9,982 nucleotides of DNA, from NCBI GenBank assembly GCA_019314105.1, contig JAFCZY010000089.1, forward strand, positions 1-9,982, written 5' to 3'. How positions within the stretch are numbered: the stretch's first letter is position 1; each line of letters starts with the position of its first letter. The DNA comes from Deltaproteobacteria bacterium (GTDB taxonomy: Bacteria > Desulfobacterota > Desulfobacteria > Desulfobacterales > Desulfobacteraceae). This document shows positions 1 to 6,932 of this stretch, piece by piece. The position numbers and the translations under genes are program-made. The notes under the pieces were generated by a model that searched no databases, was not told where the DNA came from, and saw nothing but the letters and a program-made list of their open reading frames with translations.

Positions 1-1
1 C

Positions 2-346
2 ACCCTTTCCGGAGGAGAAAAACGAAAGTTGGCCATTGCTGGAATTCTGGTAATGGACCCTGAGGTGATTGTGTTTGATGAACCCTTTTCTAATCTGGAT
101 TATCCCGGAACCCTTCAGGTGCTTTCCACGATCATTAATTTGAACCGATCGGGGCACACCATCATTATTGCCACCCATGATGTTGAAACCATCATTTGTG
201 AGGCGACAAGAATCATCATTATGGAAAAAGGCCTTATTAAAGAAGACGGAGAGCCTGATCGTATTGTCAAATACCTGGAGTCTTATGGCGTTAAGGAGCC
301 CTGCTCTTCAAAATTCGGGCTGGGGTTGCAACCATGGCTTACGTAA
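2..346 (+). CDS. ECF transporter ATP-binding protein (EcfA/CbiO/BioM-like), C-terminal part
   Basis: This is the 3' end of an ABC ATPase gene whose start lies left of the window. The frame is open from base 2, and the first visible residues are the ABC signature TLSGGE. The Walker B segment VIVFDEP, the D-loop SNLD and the H-loop histidine in IIIATHD follow in normal order and spacing. A short C-terminal tail ends in LQPWLT. The energy-coupling-factor type is inferred from the next gene, an EcfT-like membrane protein whose ATG lies inside this gene (13-bp overlap), so the two are translationally linked. Such ATPases power vitamin or metal uptake at the inner membrane. The substrate (biotin, cobalt, nickel or other) cannot be told, because no substrate-binding S component is visible. 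A general ABC importer ATPase is the less likely alternative. Confidence 0.9.
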   Translation, partial: TLSGGEKRKLAIAGILVMDPEVIVFDEPFSNLDYPGTLQVLSTIINLNRSGHTIIIATHDVETIICEATRIIIMEKGLIKEDGEPDRIVKYLESYGVKEPCSSKFGLGLQPWLT

Positions 347-1089
347 CACCGTTCACATACAGGCAAGGGGACTCCTTACTGCATCTACTTGATGTGAGAT
401 GTAAATTTTTCATCATATGTCTTGTCAGCATGTCCCTATTATCTGCACATCTTTTACCCTGTTTTGTTTACGCCGTAATCTTACTTTTTTTCTTTAATAA
501 AACCGGCCTTAATATCTTTGCAATATTAAACAGCATAAAATATTTTATACTATTACTCTTTTTTATTTTTATTGCCCGGGCATTGACAGTAGAAGGTCAT
601 ATCATTTTTTCATTTTATGGTATCTCTATCACTGAACAAGGCTTAAATGAGGGATTTCTGGTGGCTTTTAAATTCTTTTTAGTGATGGTAACAGGCCTGC
701 TCTTTTCTACAACCACCCAGCCGTCCTCTGTTAAAAGTGCGGTTCAATGGTTTTTAAAACCGATTCCTTTTGTTCCTGAAAAACGGGTGGCGGTCATGAT
801 CAGTCTGTCACTCAGCTTTATGCCGGTCATTTTAAAGCAGGCCAAAGAGATATCCGATGCCCAGAAGGCGCGATGTGGCGATCTTCAAAAAAATCCTGTA
901 AAAAGAATCATTCGTCTTGTTTTACCCCTGTTAAAAAAAACCTTCCTATCTGCGGACAGCCTTGTTCTTGCGATGGAATCAAGATGTTATAATGACGACC
1001 GGACGGATCCTGAATTTTTACCTTCCGGAAAAGAAAATTACTTTCTTGTGGGCAGCTTTGTCATATCTTTAAGTCTGGCCTGCTTGTAA
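334..1089 (+). CDS. ecfT: ECF transporter transmembrane component T (EcfT/CbiQ/BioN family)
   Basis: A 251-aa hydrophobic protein, close to the usual EcfT length. The N-terminus carries a version of the family's entry motif (LLHLLDVRCKF, compared with the common HxLDPRxK). Hydrophobic stretches at about residues 24-54, 60-82, 107-125 and 235-251 fit a multi-spanning inner-membrane protein. Two cytoplasmic coupling motifs that contact the ATPases are recognisable: AQKARC at residues 176-181 and AMESRC at 213-218. These correspond to the paired Ala-Arg-Gly-type motifs of the family, but both have Cys where Gly is usual in the first and frequent in the second. The ATG lies inside the upstream ATPase gene, which supports the start and co-translation. 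The role is to couple ATP hydrolysis to an S component that binds a vitamin or metal. The substrate is unknown. Confidence 0.88.
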   Translation: MAYVTPFTYRQGDSLLHLLDVRCKFFIICLVSMSLLSAHLLPCFVYAVILLFFFNKTGLNIFAILNSIKYFILLLFFIFIARALTVEGHIIFSFYGISITEQGLNEGFLVAFKFFLVMVTGLLFSTTTQPSSVKSAVQWFLKPIPFVPEKRVAVMISLSLSFMPVILKQAKEISDAQKARCGDLQKNPVKRIIRLVLPLLKKTFLSADSLVLAMESRCYNDDRTDPEFLPSGKENYFLVGSFVISLSLACL

Positions 1090-1127
1090 CCTTAACATTA
1101 TTTTTAGGTCATCTTTGACATTTCTCA

Positions 1128-1156
1128 TTGATCATCACAATTTTTTAATGTAAAAT
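1128..1156 (+). promoter_or_regulatory. Candidate sigma70-type promoter for the RHH gene and ABC cluster
   Basis: TTGATC at 1128-1133 (four of six consensus bases) and TAAAAT at 1151-1156 (five of six) are separated by 17 bp. They lie in the 142-bp gap between the EcfT stop and the ATG at 1232. A second box, TTGACA at 1115-1120, matches the -35 consensus perfectly but has no convincing -10 at proper distance. The region is AT-rich, so chance matches are likely. The placement before a long co-oriented gene run is the main support. Confidence 0.35.
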
Positions 1157-1172
1157 TCGAACCATAATATAT

Positions 1173-1195
1173 CTTCATTACTATTTTGAATGAAG
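1173..1195 (+). promoter_or_regulatory. Inverted repeat in the leader of the RHH gene (possible operator)
   Basis: The arms CTTCATT (1173-1179) and AATGAAG (1189-1195) are perfect inverted complements with a 9-nt spacer. They lie downstream of the candidate -10 at 1151-1156 and 36 bp before the ATG. A 23-bp dyad in this place could be a binding site for the ribbon-helix-helix-like protein encoded next to it, which would then repress itself, or it could form a weak hairpin in the mRNA leader. No T-run follows, so it is not an intrinsic terminator. Confidence 0.35.
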
Positions 1196-1231
1196 TAAAT
1201 TAATAATACACACTCCGAAAAGGAGACCATT

Positions 1232-1807
1232 ATGTCAAAAATAGAAGGCCAATCCCCTGGGTCAACCCTGTTTGATCTGAGAGGAAAACAATCGGTTCGG
1301 GCAACATTCAAACTTTCCCAGAAATCCATTGATGCCATCGGACTTGTCGCCATTCACATGGGAATAAAACAAAAGTCGCTTTTTGATCATATTATAGAAG
1401 ACATAGATGCGTTGGACAGTCTTGCAAAAACCATTCGGATCAAACAATTCAAAAAAATCTCCAGAAAACAGAAAACCTTTGTATTAAGCCGCAGAACCAT
1501 TGAAGCGCTTGAAGTCATTTCCCAGGCCTATGAGATACCCCGGGATGCCCTTGTTGAATATTCAATTGAAAAACTTGGATCAATTATTAATGCGGAAAAA
1601 GCAAGGCATGAAGAACGAAAAATACTATTAAAAAATATTATTGATCATTTTACCCGAGGGAAATCATTTTACAAAAAAGCCGTTGCCATGCTTGGCAAAG
1701 ACGATCCCTTTTGCAGGCGGTTTGAAAAAGCCATCTTCGCCTGTCAAAAAACTGAAGATGAACTGACAAATTTTATTAAAAAAAGCAAAGCGTTAGAAGA
1801 GTTTTAA
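1232..1807 (+). CDS. Putative DNA-binding protein with two tandem ribbon-helix-helix-like units
   Basis: A 191-aa soluble protein with no recognised full-length family. AGGAG at 1221-1225, 6 nt before the ATG, fixes the start. It has an internal repeat: about residues 22-60 (RATFKLS, then KSIDAI, then SLFDHIIEDI) and about residues 80-116 (KTFVLS, then RTIEAL, then ALVEYSIEKL). In each unit a short alternating beta-like strand ending in LS is followed by an amphipathic helix beginning with an Ile-Asp/Glu-Ala motif, a short turn and a second helix. This is the order of a ribbon-helix-helix (CopG/Arc-type) domain. RHH proteins normally dimerise to build the fold, so two copies in one chain could make a built-in dimer. 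The C-terminal third (about 120-191) is charged and helical. It lies 36 bp before the ABC ATPase gene and probably leads that operon, so a regulatory role is plausible but inferred. Another helical function is possible. Confidence 0.6.
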   Translation: MSKIEGQSPGSTLFDLRGKQSVRATFKLSQKSIDAIGLVAIHMGIKQKSLFDHIIEDIDALDSLAKTIRIKQFKKISRKQKTFVLSRRTIEALEVISQAYEIPRDALVEYSIEKLGSIINAEKARHEERKILLKNIIDHFTRGKSFYKKAVAMLGKDDPFCRRFEKAIFACQKTEDELTNFIKKSKALEEF

Positions 1808-1843
1808 TACTTAAATCTTAATACTATTAACGAGGAGACAACG

Positions 1844-2749
1844 TTGATTGAAGTTCAAAATCTGACCAAAAACTTTAAAGACTTCCGTGCTGTAGACAAT
1901 ATCAGCATGACGATCCGCAAAGGTGAAATTTTAGGTCTTCTGGGCCCAAACGGTGCGGGAAAGACAACAACATTAAGAATGTTAACCGGGTATTTCAGGC
2001 CGAGTTCGGGCACCATAAAAATAAATAATTTTCATTTGCCGGAAGATGCCATTAAAATCAAATCTCTCATCGGCTATCTGCCTGAATCCGCCCCTCTCTA
2101 TCACAATATGCTGGTCTATGATTATCTGGAGTATGTGGCCAAAATAAAAGGGATTGATGATAAGGAAAACCGATATGACCGGTTCCTGCAATTATCCGAT
2201 CTTTGCGGACTTTCTTCCATTATGGCCCAACCCATTGCCACTCTTTCAAAGGGGTTAAAACAAAGAGTCGGCCTTGCCCATGCCATGATGACCGATCCTC
2301 AAATTTTAATTCTGGATGAACCGACTTCCGGCCTTGACCCAAATCAGATTGCCGAAATAAGGGATATCATTAAAACCATCGGCAAAGAAAAAACCATTAT
2401 CTTCTCCACCCATATCCTGAGTGAAGCCGAGGCAACCTGTGACCGAATTGCCATTATCAATAAAGGAAGAGTGGTTGCCGATGATACAACAGCCAACCTA
2501 AAGCAAAATGCTAAACAAAATTCCTTTATTCACCTGTCCCTTAAAGGGGTTTCAACGGAGACAGCAAAAGCCCTGCTGGAGAGCATTGATCCAAATCTTA
2601 ATATTAAAAATGTTGAGCCAGTTGAAGATGATCTTGTCTCTTTTGAGATCACCCATTCAGAAGATCAGGACCTGAGATCAAACATATACCTTAAAATAAA
2701 AGAGACGGACTGGATTATTATACAATTGACAAAAGAATCCCGCCATTAA
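1844..2749 (+). CDS. ABC-2 type transporter ATP-binding protein (GldA/NatA-like)
   Basis: A 301-aa ABC ATPase that energises the neighbouring permease at the inner face of the membrane. All motifs are present: Walker A GPNGAGKTT at residues 34-42, signature LSKGLKQR at 134-141, Walker B ILILDEP at 154-160, D-loop SGLDP, and switch histidine H190 in FSTH. The Q-loop position reads YLPES, with Glu in place of Gln, which is common in this GldA-like group. Residues after about 225 form a C-terminal extension typical of ABC-2 exporter ATPases. The start is TTG at 1844, chosen because GAGGAG lies 6 nt upstream at 1832-1837 and the protein then begins MIEVQNLTK, the normal family N-terminus. The stop at 2747-2749 touches the beginning of the permease gene. 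Together with the next three genes it matches the Gld-type gliding or auxiliary exporter arrangement. The substrate is unknown. Confidence 0.93.
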   Translation: MIEVQNLTKNFKDFRAVDNISMTIRKGEILGLLGPNGAGKTTTLRMLTGYFRPSSGTIKINNFHLPEDAIKIKSLIGYLPESAPLYHNMLVYDYLEYVAKIKGIDDKENRYDRFLQLSDLCGLSSIMAQPIATLSKGLKQRVGLAHAMMTDPQILILDEPTSGLDPNQIAEIRDIIKTIGKEKTIIFSTHILSEAEATCDRIAIINKGRVVADDTTANLKQNAKQNSFIHLSLKGVSTETAKALLESIDPNLNIKNVEPVEDDLVSFEITHSEDQDLRSNIYLKIKETDWIIIQLTKESRH

Positions 2750-3425
2750 GGAATTCAAGGATTATTTCATCTCACCCATTGCCTATATTGTGATATCGCT
2801 GTTCCTGATTGTAACGGGATGGTTTTTCTTTTCCACTTTTTTTATTTTTGGTCGGGCGGATTTAAGAGATTTTTTCTCTCTGCTTCCCATTACTTTTTCT
2901 TTTATCATCCCCGCCGTCACCATGCGGCTGTTTTCCGAAGAAAAAAATATCGGTTCCTATGAAATCCTTTTGACCCTGCCGGTATCTTTTACAGATATTG
3001 CTCTGGGTAAATTTTTTGCTGCCACTTTATTCACTATATCCATGCTGATCCCCACCATTTCATATCCGATCTTTATTTTATTCATCGGCGAGGTTGATCC
3101 CGGGCCTGTAATCGGCGGATACATGGGTGCAATCTTTCTGGCTGCTGCCTATTGTTCCATAGGACTGTTTGCATCATCTCTGACAAGAAATCAGATCGTT
3201 GCCTTTATCATTGGCTGCGCCTTGTGCTTTACCCTGACCATTCTTGATAAGCTCTTATTTTTCATGCCGGCAAAAATAATTTCTGTTATAGAATACATTG
3301 GTGCCAACGCCCACTTTACCAATATCTCCAAAGGAATTATCGATTCCAGGGATATCCTTTACTTTGTGAGTGTGATCTTCATTTTCATTTTTTCAACCTA
3401 TATTGTTATGCATGAGAAGAACTAA
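2745..3425 (+). CDS. ABC-2 type permease (GldF-like); start codon non-standard or lost
   Basis: A membrane protein of about 226 aa with six predicted hydrophobic segments, the permease partner of the ATPase before it. The early motif SPIAYIVISLFL, followed by the cytoplasmic segment MRLFSEEKNIGSYEILLTLP, is characteristic of the GldF-like group. The frame is open from a stop at 2727-2729, and the conserved N-terminal residues KEFKDYFISPIAY are encoded from 2748 onward. No ATG, GTG or TTG precedes them in frame. The only candidate there is ATT at 2745, which overlaps the ATPase stop as ATTAA. The first ordinary codon, GTG at 2790, would delete the conserved N-terminal segment and has no ribosome-binding site. 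I therefore place the start at 2745 by homology. Alternatives are a real start at 2790, a +1 shift from the ATPase, or a deletion or sequence error at the junction. The stop is followed directly by the GldG-family gene. Confidence 0.8.
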   Translation: MKEFKDYFISPIAYIVISLFLIVTGWFFFSTFFIFGRADLRDFFSLLPITFSFIIPAVTMRLFSEEKNIGSYEILLTLPVSFTDIALGKFFAATLFTISMLIPTISYPIFILFIGEVDPGPVIGGYMGAIFLAAAYCSIGLFASSLTRNQIVAFIIGCALCFTLTILDKLLFFMPAKIISVIEYIGANAHFTNISKGIIDSRDILYFVSVIFIFIFSTYIVMHEKN

Positions 3426-3434
3426 GGAGAAACA

Positions 3435-5612
3435 ATGGGCAACTTTTCAATAAAACAAAAATATTTCAAATTCATTTTATATCTTGTGGTCATTGTCCTG
3501 ATAAACATTGTCGGTATTACCCTGTTTTTCAGGGCAGACCTGACCCGTGACAAAATCTATTCTTTGTCACCAGCAAGCCAGGAAGTAGTGGCCACCCTGT
3601 CAGAACCCTTAAGTATTAAGGTCTTTTTCTCAAAAGATCTTCCGGCACCCCACAACAATACAGGACGATTTCTCAGGGATCTTCTGGAAGAATATGCTGC
3701 AAAAAACAAAAAATATTTTAATTATACATTTTATAATGTCACACCGGAAGAAGGCACCCTGATGGGGAAAACCGATGAAAACCGGGATATGGCAAAAAAT
3801 TACGGCATACAGCCCATCCAGATCAGGATAATGGAAAATGATGAAATTAAATTCAAAAATGCCTATATGGGTCTGGTCATTATCCACGGGGATTTAATCG
3901 AAAAGATTGAAGCCATTACCACAACAAATGGCCTTGAATATCAGCTAACAACCGCTATCCAGAAAATGAACAACAAAGTAAGCGCTTTATTACGACTGGA
4001 TGAAAAAGTAACTGTCACGATGTATTTATCCTCTTCCCTTAATGACATCGCCTCTCTGATTGGACTTGATCAACTGCCATTAATGGGCAAAGCTGTCGCT
4101 GATACCATTGAAAAACTCAATAATAAAAGCCTTGGCATTCTTGAATTTAAAACAATTGATATTTCAGATAAAGAAAAACTGGATGCTATCGGAGAAAAAT
4201 ATGATTTAATGGCGCTGTCATGGCCTGCCATTCCGGAAAAAAATATTTCAGCAGACAGCGGGGCCGCAGGGCTTGTCATTGAATTTAAAGATAAAATAAC
4301 CACACTGCCCCTGATCAGTGTCATGGAACTTCCCATCATCGGCACCACCTATCAAATGGCAGACCCGGCTGCTTTGGAAGAAGAACTCAACACGATTGTA
4401 GAAAAACTGATCGGTATTAACAAAGATATCGGATTCCTGTCAGATCATGGTACCCACTCCCTTATGCCGGACAGACTGGCCATGATGCAGGGCAGACCCT
4501 CTCAAGCCATGCAGGTGTTTAATACACTCGTTTCCTCACGGTATTCTATTAAACCAATTGCTCTAAGAGACGGGGCGATTCCCGATGGACTAAGCGCTCT
4601 GATCATTGCAAGACCCACCCAGAAATTTTCAGATGATGAATTATTCCGGATTGATCAGGCCCTGATGAAGGGGACAAACATTGCCTTTATTTCAGACTCA
4701 TTTAATGAAATCATGCCGCAACAGGGGGGTATGGGCATGCCACCAAGTTATGAACCCATTGATACCGGCCTTGAAAAACTTTTGGCCCATTATGGTGTTA
4801 CGATAAAAAAGGCCTATGTCTTAGACAAACAATCCTATAAACATCAGGCACCTCAAAATATGGGCGGCGGCGAGCAGAACATCTATTTTGCCCCCATGTT
4901 AAAAGAGAAAACCATCAACAACGCCCCTGAATTCATGGATAATATCAAGGGGCTCGTTGCCATGCAGATTTCTCCCCTTGAGCTGGTGCAGGAAAATATT
5001 GATAAAGATAAAGTTGCCGTAACAAAACTTTTATCTTCTTCTGATGAATCATGGCTCATGGAAGGAAATATCAATTTAAACCCCATGTTTATCAGTCCGC
5101 CTGAGTCAACAGATGAAATGAAATCCTATGATCTTGCCTATCTTCTTGAAGGAAGTTTCACAAGTTATTTCAAAGGCAAAGCCATCCCTGAAAAAGAGTT
5201 GGGAGAAAAAGACATTAAAGAGGGGGACAGCAAAAAACAGAATGAAAAGAATACGCTTGAAGGTTTTACTGCCAGGCATACCTTTTTAGAAACCTCCAAG
5301 CCGGCCAAGCTGTTTATTCTTCCCTGTTCCCAGATGCTTCAGGACAATATGCTGGACCCCCAGGGCAGAACAACCAACGCCACTTTTATTTTAAATATTA
5401 TTGATCATCTCAATGATGAAGACAAGATCGCCCAGCTGAGAAGCAAGCAGCAGACATTAAATCCGATTGCCGATACCACACCGTTTGACAGAGGTATTAT
5501 TAAAACATTCAATATTATTGTTCTGCCTATCCTGGTTATTCTGTTTGGCCTTTTAGTCCTTGCCAAAAGAACATCCAGAAAAAAGAAAATCGCCAGTCGT
5601 TTTAACGCTTAA
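3435..5612 (+). CDS. GldG-family ABC transporter auxiliary protein
   Basis: A 725-aa protein of the GldG/ABC_transp_aux family, the large periplasmic part of the exporter complex. A transmembrane helix at about residues 13-32 is followed by the family hallmark RADLTRDKIYSLSPAS and a long extracytoplasmic region. A second helix at about 692-710 ends in a basic cytoplasmic tail (RTSRKKK), so the protein is anchored at both ends. A Met/Gly/Gln-rich loop lies at about 427-441 (starting MPQQGGMGM) and a highly charged Lys/Glu linker at about 585-612. AAGGAG at 3424-3429, 5 nt before the ATG, supports the start and overlaps the permease stop, indicating coupled translation. In Bacteroidetes, GldG with GldA and GldF is needed for gliding motility. 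Here the motility role is not demonstrated and a general envelope exporter is as likely. Confidence 0.9.
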   Translation: MGNFSIKQKYFKFILYLVVIVLINIVGITLFFRADLTRDKIYSLSPASQEVVATLSEPLSIKVFFSKDLPAPHNNTGRFLRDLLEEYAAKNKKYFNYTFYNVTPEEGTLMGKTDENRDMAKNYGIQPIQIRIMENDEIKFKNAYMGLVIIHGDLIEKIEAITTTNGLEYQLTTAIQKMNNKVSALLRLDEKVTVTMYLSSSLNDIASLIGLDQLPLMGKAVADTIEKLNNKSLGILEFKTIDISDKEKLDAIGEKYDLMALSWPAIPEKNISADSGAAGLVIEFKDKITTLPLISVMELPIIGTTYQMADPAALEEELNTIVEKLIGINKDIGFLSDHGTHSLMPDRLAMMQGRPSQAMQVFNTLVSSRYSIKPIALRDGAIPDGLSALIIARPTQKFSDDELFRIDQALMKGTNIAFISDSFNEIMPQQGGMGMPPSYEPIDTGLEKLLAHYGVTIKKAYVLDKQSYKHQAPQNMGGGEQNIYFAPMLKEKTINNAPEFMDNIKGLVAMQISPLELVQENIDKDKVAVTKLLSSSDESWLMEGNINLNPMFISPPESTDEMKSYDLAYLLEGSFTSYFKGKAIPEKELGEKDIKEGDSKKQNEKNTLEGFTARHTFLETSKPAKLFILPCSQMLQDNMLDPQGRTTNATFILNIIDHLNDEDKIAQLRSKQQTLNPIADTTPFDRGIIKTFNIIVLPILVILFGLLVLAKRTSRKKKIASRFNA

Positions 5613-5617
5613 AAGGA
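5613..5617 (+). promoter_or_regulatory. Ribosome-binding site fixing the start of the DUF4340 gene
   Basis: AAGGA directly follows the stop of the GldG-family gene and lies 8 nt before ATG 5626. It argues against the longer reading from 5560, which would add 22 basic residues in front of the membrane anchor and overlap the upstream gene by 53 bp. Confidence 0.75.
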
Positions 5618-5625
5618 ATAAACGC

Positions 5626-6162
5626 ATGAAAAAAGAATATCTGATACTGATCGCACTCATCCTGATATTGGGTGCCTATCTTTTGTTTCATAAAGAGAAC
5701 AAGGACAACACCATACTGCCTGAAATTATAAAAATAGATATTTCCAAAATCACCGGGCTCGTTATAGACAAAAAAGAAGGACCGATAAAATTTATAAAAA
5801 AAGAAGGGGGCTGGGTATTGACGGACAAAGAATATCCAGCAGATTCACCCTCTGTAGAAAACATGCTGGATACCTTAAAAACGTTGAAGCTGTCTGCGCT
5901 GGTGTCTCAAAAAGGCGACTTAAAAAAATACGAGCTTGATAATGAAAACCATATCAAGGTTAAAGCAGTGAATGGGCAAGAGACTCTTTTTGAATTTACC
6001 ATGGGGAAAACAGCACCGACCTTTAACCATACCTTTGTCATGTTAACAAATGATAAAAATGTCTACCATGCCAATGGCAGCTTCAGATCCTATTTCGACA
6101 AGAGCGTGGAAGATTTCAAAGAGAAAAAAATAGTGGCGCCCGAAGAAGGAAGCAAGGAGTGA
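5626..6162 (+). CDS. Membrane-anchored DUF4340 domain protein
   Basis: A 178-aa protein with an N-terminal hydrophobic helix at about residues 5-21 preceded by Lys residues, so probably anchored in the inner membrane with the rest in the periplasm. The remainder fits the DUF4340 pattern: a GGWVLTD segment, a proline/serine-bounded helix (about 68-86) with repeated leucines, then DLKKYELD, and a late VYHANGSF strand. DUF4340 proteins are regularly encoded next to GldG-type ABC auxiliary genes, and this gene sits 13 bp downstream of one. It is short; many family members carry more than one copy of the domain. The biochemical role is unknown and is likely structural within the exporter complex. 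Its TGA stop overlaps the GTG start of the acyltransferase gene. Confidence 0.85.
   Translation: MKKEYLILIALILILGAYLLFHKENKDNTILPEIIKIDISKITGLVIDKKEGPIKFIKKEGGWVLTDKEYPADSPSVENMLDTLKTLKLSALVSQKGDLKKYELDNENHIKVKAVNGQETLFEFTMGKTAPTFNHTFVMLTNDKNVYHANGSFRSYFDKSVEDFKEKKIVAPEEGSKE
6145..6150 (+). promoter_or_regulatory. Ribosome-binding site for the GTG start of the acyltransferase
   Basis: GAAGGA lies 8 nt before GTG 6159. A stronger-looking AAGGAG at 6154-6159 overlaps the start codon itself and so cannot serve it. The stop and start overlap as GTGA, which favours coupled translation with the DUF4340 gene. Confidence 0.55.
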
Positions 6163-6881
6163 ACCCTTTTTTAAAAATAGCATATCAACCTTACAAATGG
6201 ATCATCGTTATTCCTTTTGTTTTCATTATTACCATGGTTCTCGGGTTGGTATGCATTTTTTCAGGACTTTTATTTAAACAGAGTGGCGTTAATCTTATTG
6301 CCGTCACATGGTCAAAACTTTGTTGTGCCATTGCTCCCTTAAAGGTGATCATCGCCGGCAAAAAAAACTATAGCAGGGACACCGCCTATGTAGTGGTATC
6401 AAATCATCAGAGCATGGCGGATATCCCCGTGATTCACGGACATCTTGGCTTGAAAATAAAATGGATAATGAAAAAAGAACTGAAAAAGATTCCCATTTTC
6501 GGATCGGCATGCCACCACTTGGGCTGTATCTATGTTGACCGGAAAAATCATAATGCGGCTATAAAATCAATCCGAAAAGCCCAGAAAAGATTATCTGAAA
6601 ACGCTTCGGTCTTGTTCTTTGCGGAAGGAACAAGAAGCCGGGACGGAAAGGTGATGCCGTTTAAAAAGGGGGCATTTAAATTTGCCCGTGACATGACCCT
6701 TCCCATCTTGCCGATAACCATTAAAAACTCTTTGCATGTTCTGCCCCCCGATTCCCTTGATCTGATACCCGGCATCATCGAAATTATTGTTCATCGCCCG
6801 ATTCATATTTCAGATCACCACATGGATCACCTTGACGATGTGATAGAACAGACCCGTCAGATGATTTCCAGCGCGCTTTAA
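6159..6881 (+). CDS. plsC: 1-acyl-sn-glycerol-3-phosphate acyltransferase (PlsC family)
   Basis: A 240-aa membrane-associated acyltransferase that would transfer an acyl chain to lysophosphatidic acid to make phosphatidic acid for membrane lipids. The catalytic HX4D motif is NHQSMAD (H83, D88). Block II is centred on FGSACHHLG and IYVDR (about 114-128), block III is FAEGTRSRDG (about 154-163) and block IV lies around LPILPITI (181-188). One or two hydrophobic helices at about 14-38 anchor it. Length and order match the PlsC family. The GTG start overlaps the preceding stop by 4 bp, so it ends the transport operon. Whether it serves general lipid synthesis or acylates a product linked to the exporter is open. 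After its stop, 51 bp separate it from the convergent hipA gene, and I see no GC-rich hairpin with a T-run there for either strand. Confidence 0.92.
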   Translation: MNPFLKIAYQPYKWIIVIPFVFIITMVLGLVCIFSGLLFKQSGVNLIAVTWSKLCCAIAPLKVIIAGKKNYSRDTAYVVVSNHQSMADIPVIHGHLGLKIKWIMKKELKKIPIFGSACHHLGCIYVDRKNHNAAIKSIRKAQKRLSENASVLFFAEGTRSRDGKVMPFKKGAFKFARDMTLPILPITIKNSLHVLPPDSLDLIPGIIEIIVHRPIHISDHHMDHLDDVIEQTRQMISSAL

Positions 6882-6932
6882 GATAAAAAAACCCAAAAAA
6901 TAACGTCCGTATTTCAAGTCAAACATCAGCCA

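Noticed and set aside
168..392. 74-codon open frame overlapping the ECF ATPase and EcfT genes
   Set aside because: Both overlapped genes are clear family members with intact motifs. This frame has no support.
1115..1120. TTGACA as the -35 box of the main promoter before the RHH gene
   Set aside because: No acceptable -10 hexamer occurs 16-18 bp downstream. The weaker TTGATC/TAAAAT pair has correct spacing.
5560..5625. Longer start for the DUF4340 protein at 5560
   Set aside because: It would overlap the GldG-family gene by 53 bp and add a basic leader before the membrane anchor. ATG 5626 has a well-spaced AAGGA.
6882..6932. Bidirectional terminator between plsC and hipA
   Set aside because: A-runs and T-runs are present, but no GC-rich stem precedes them on either strand.
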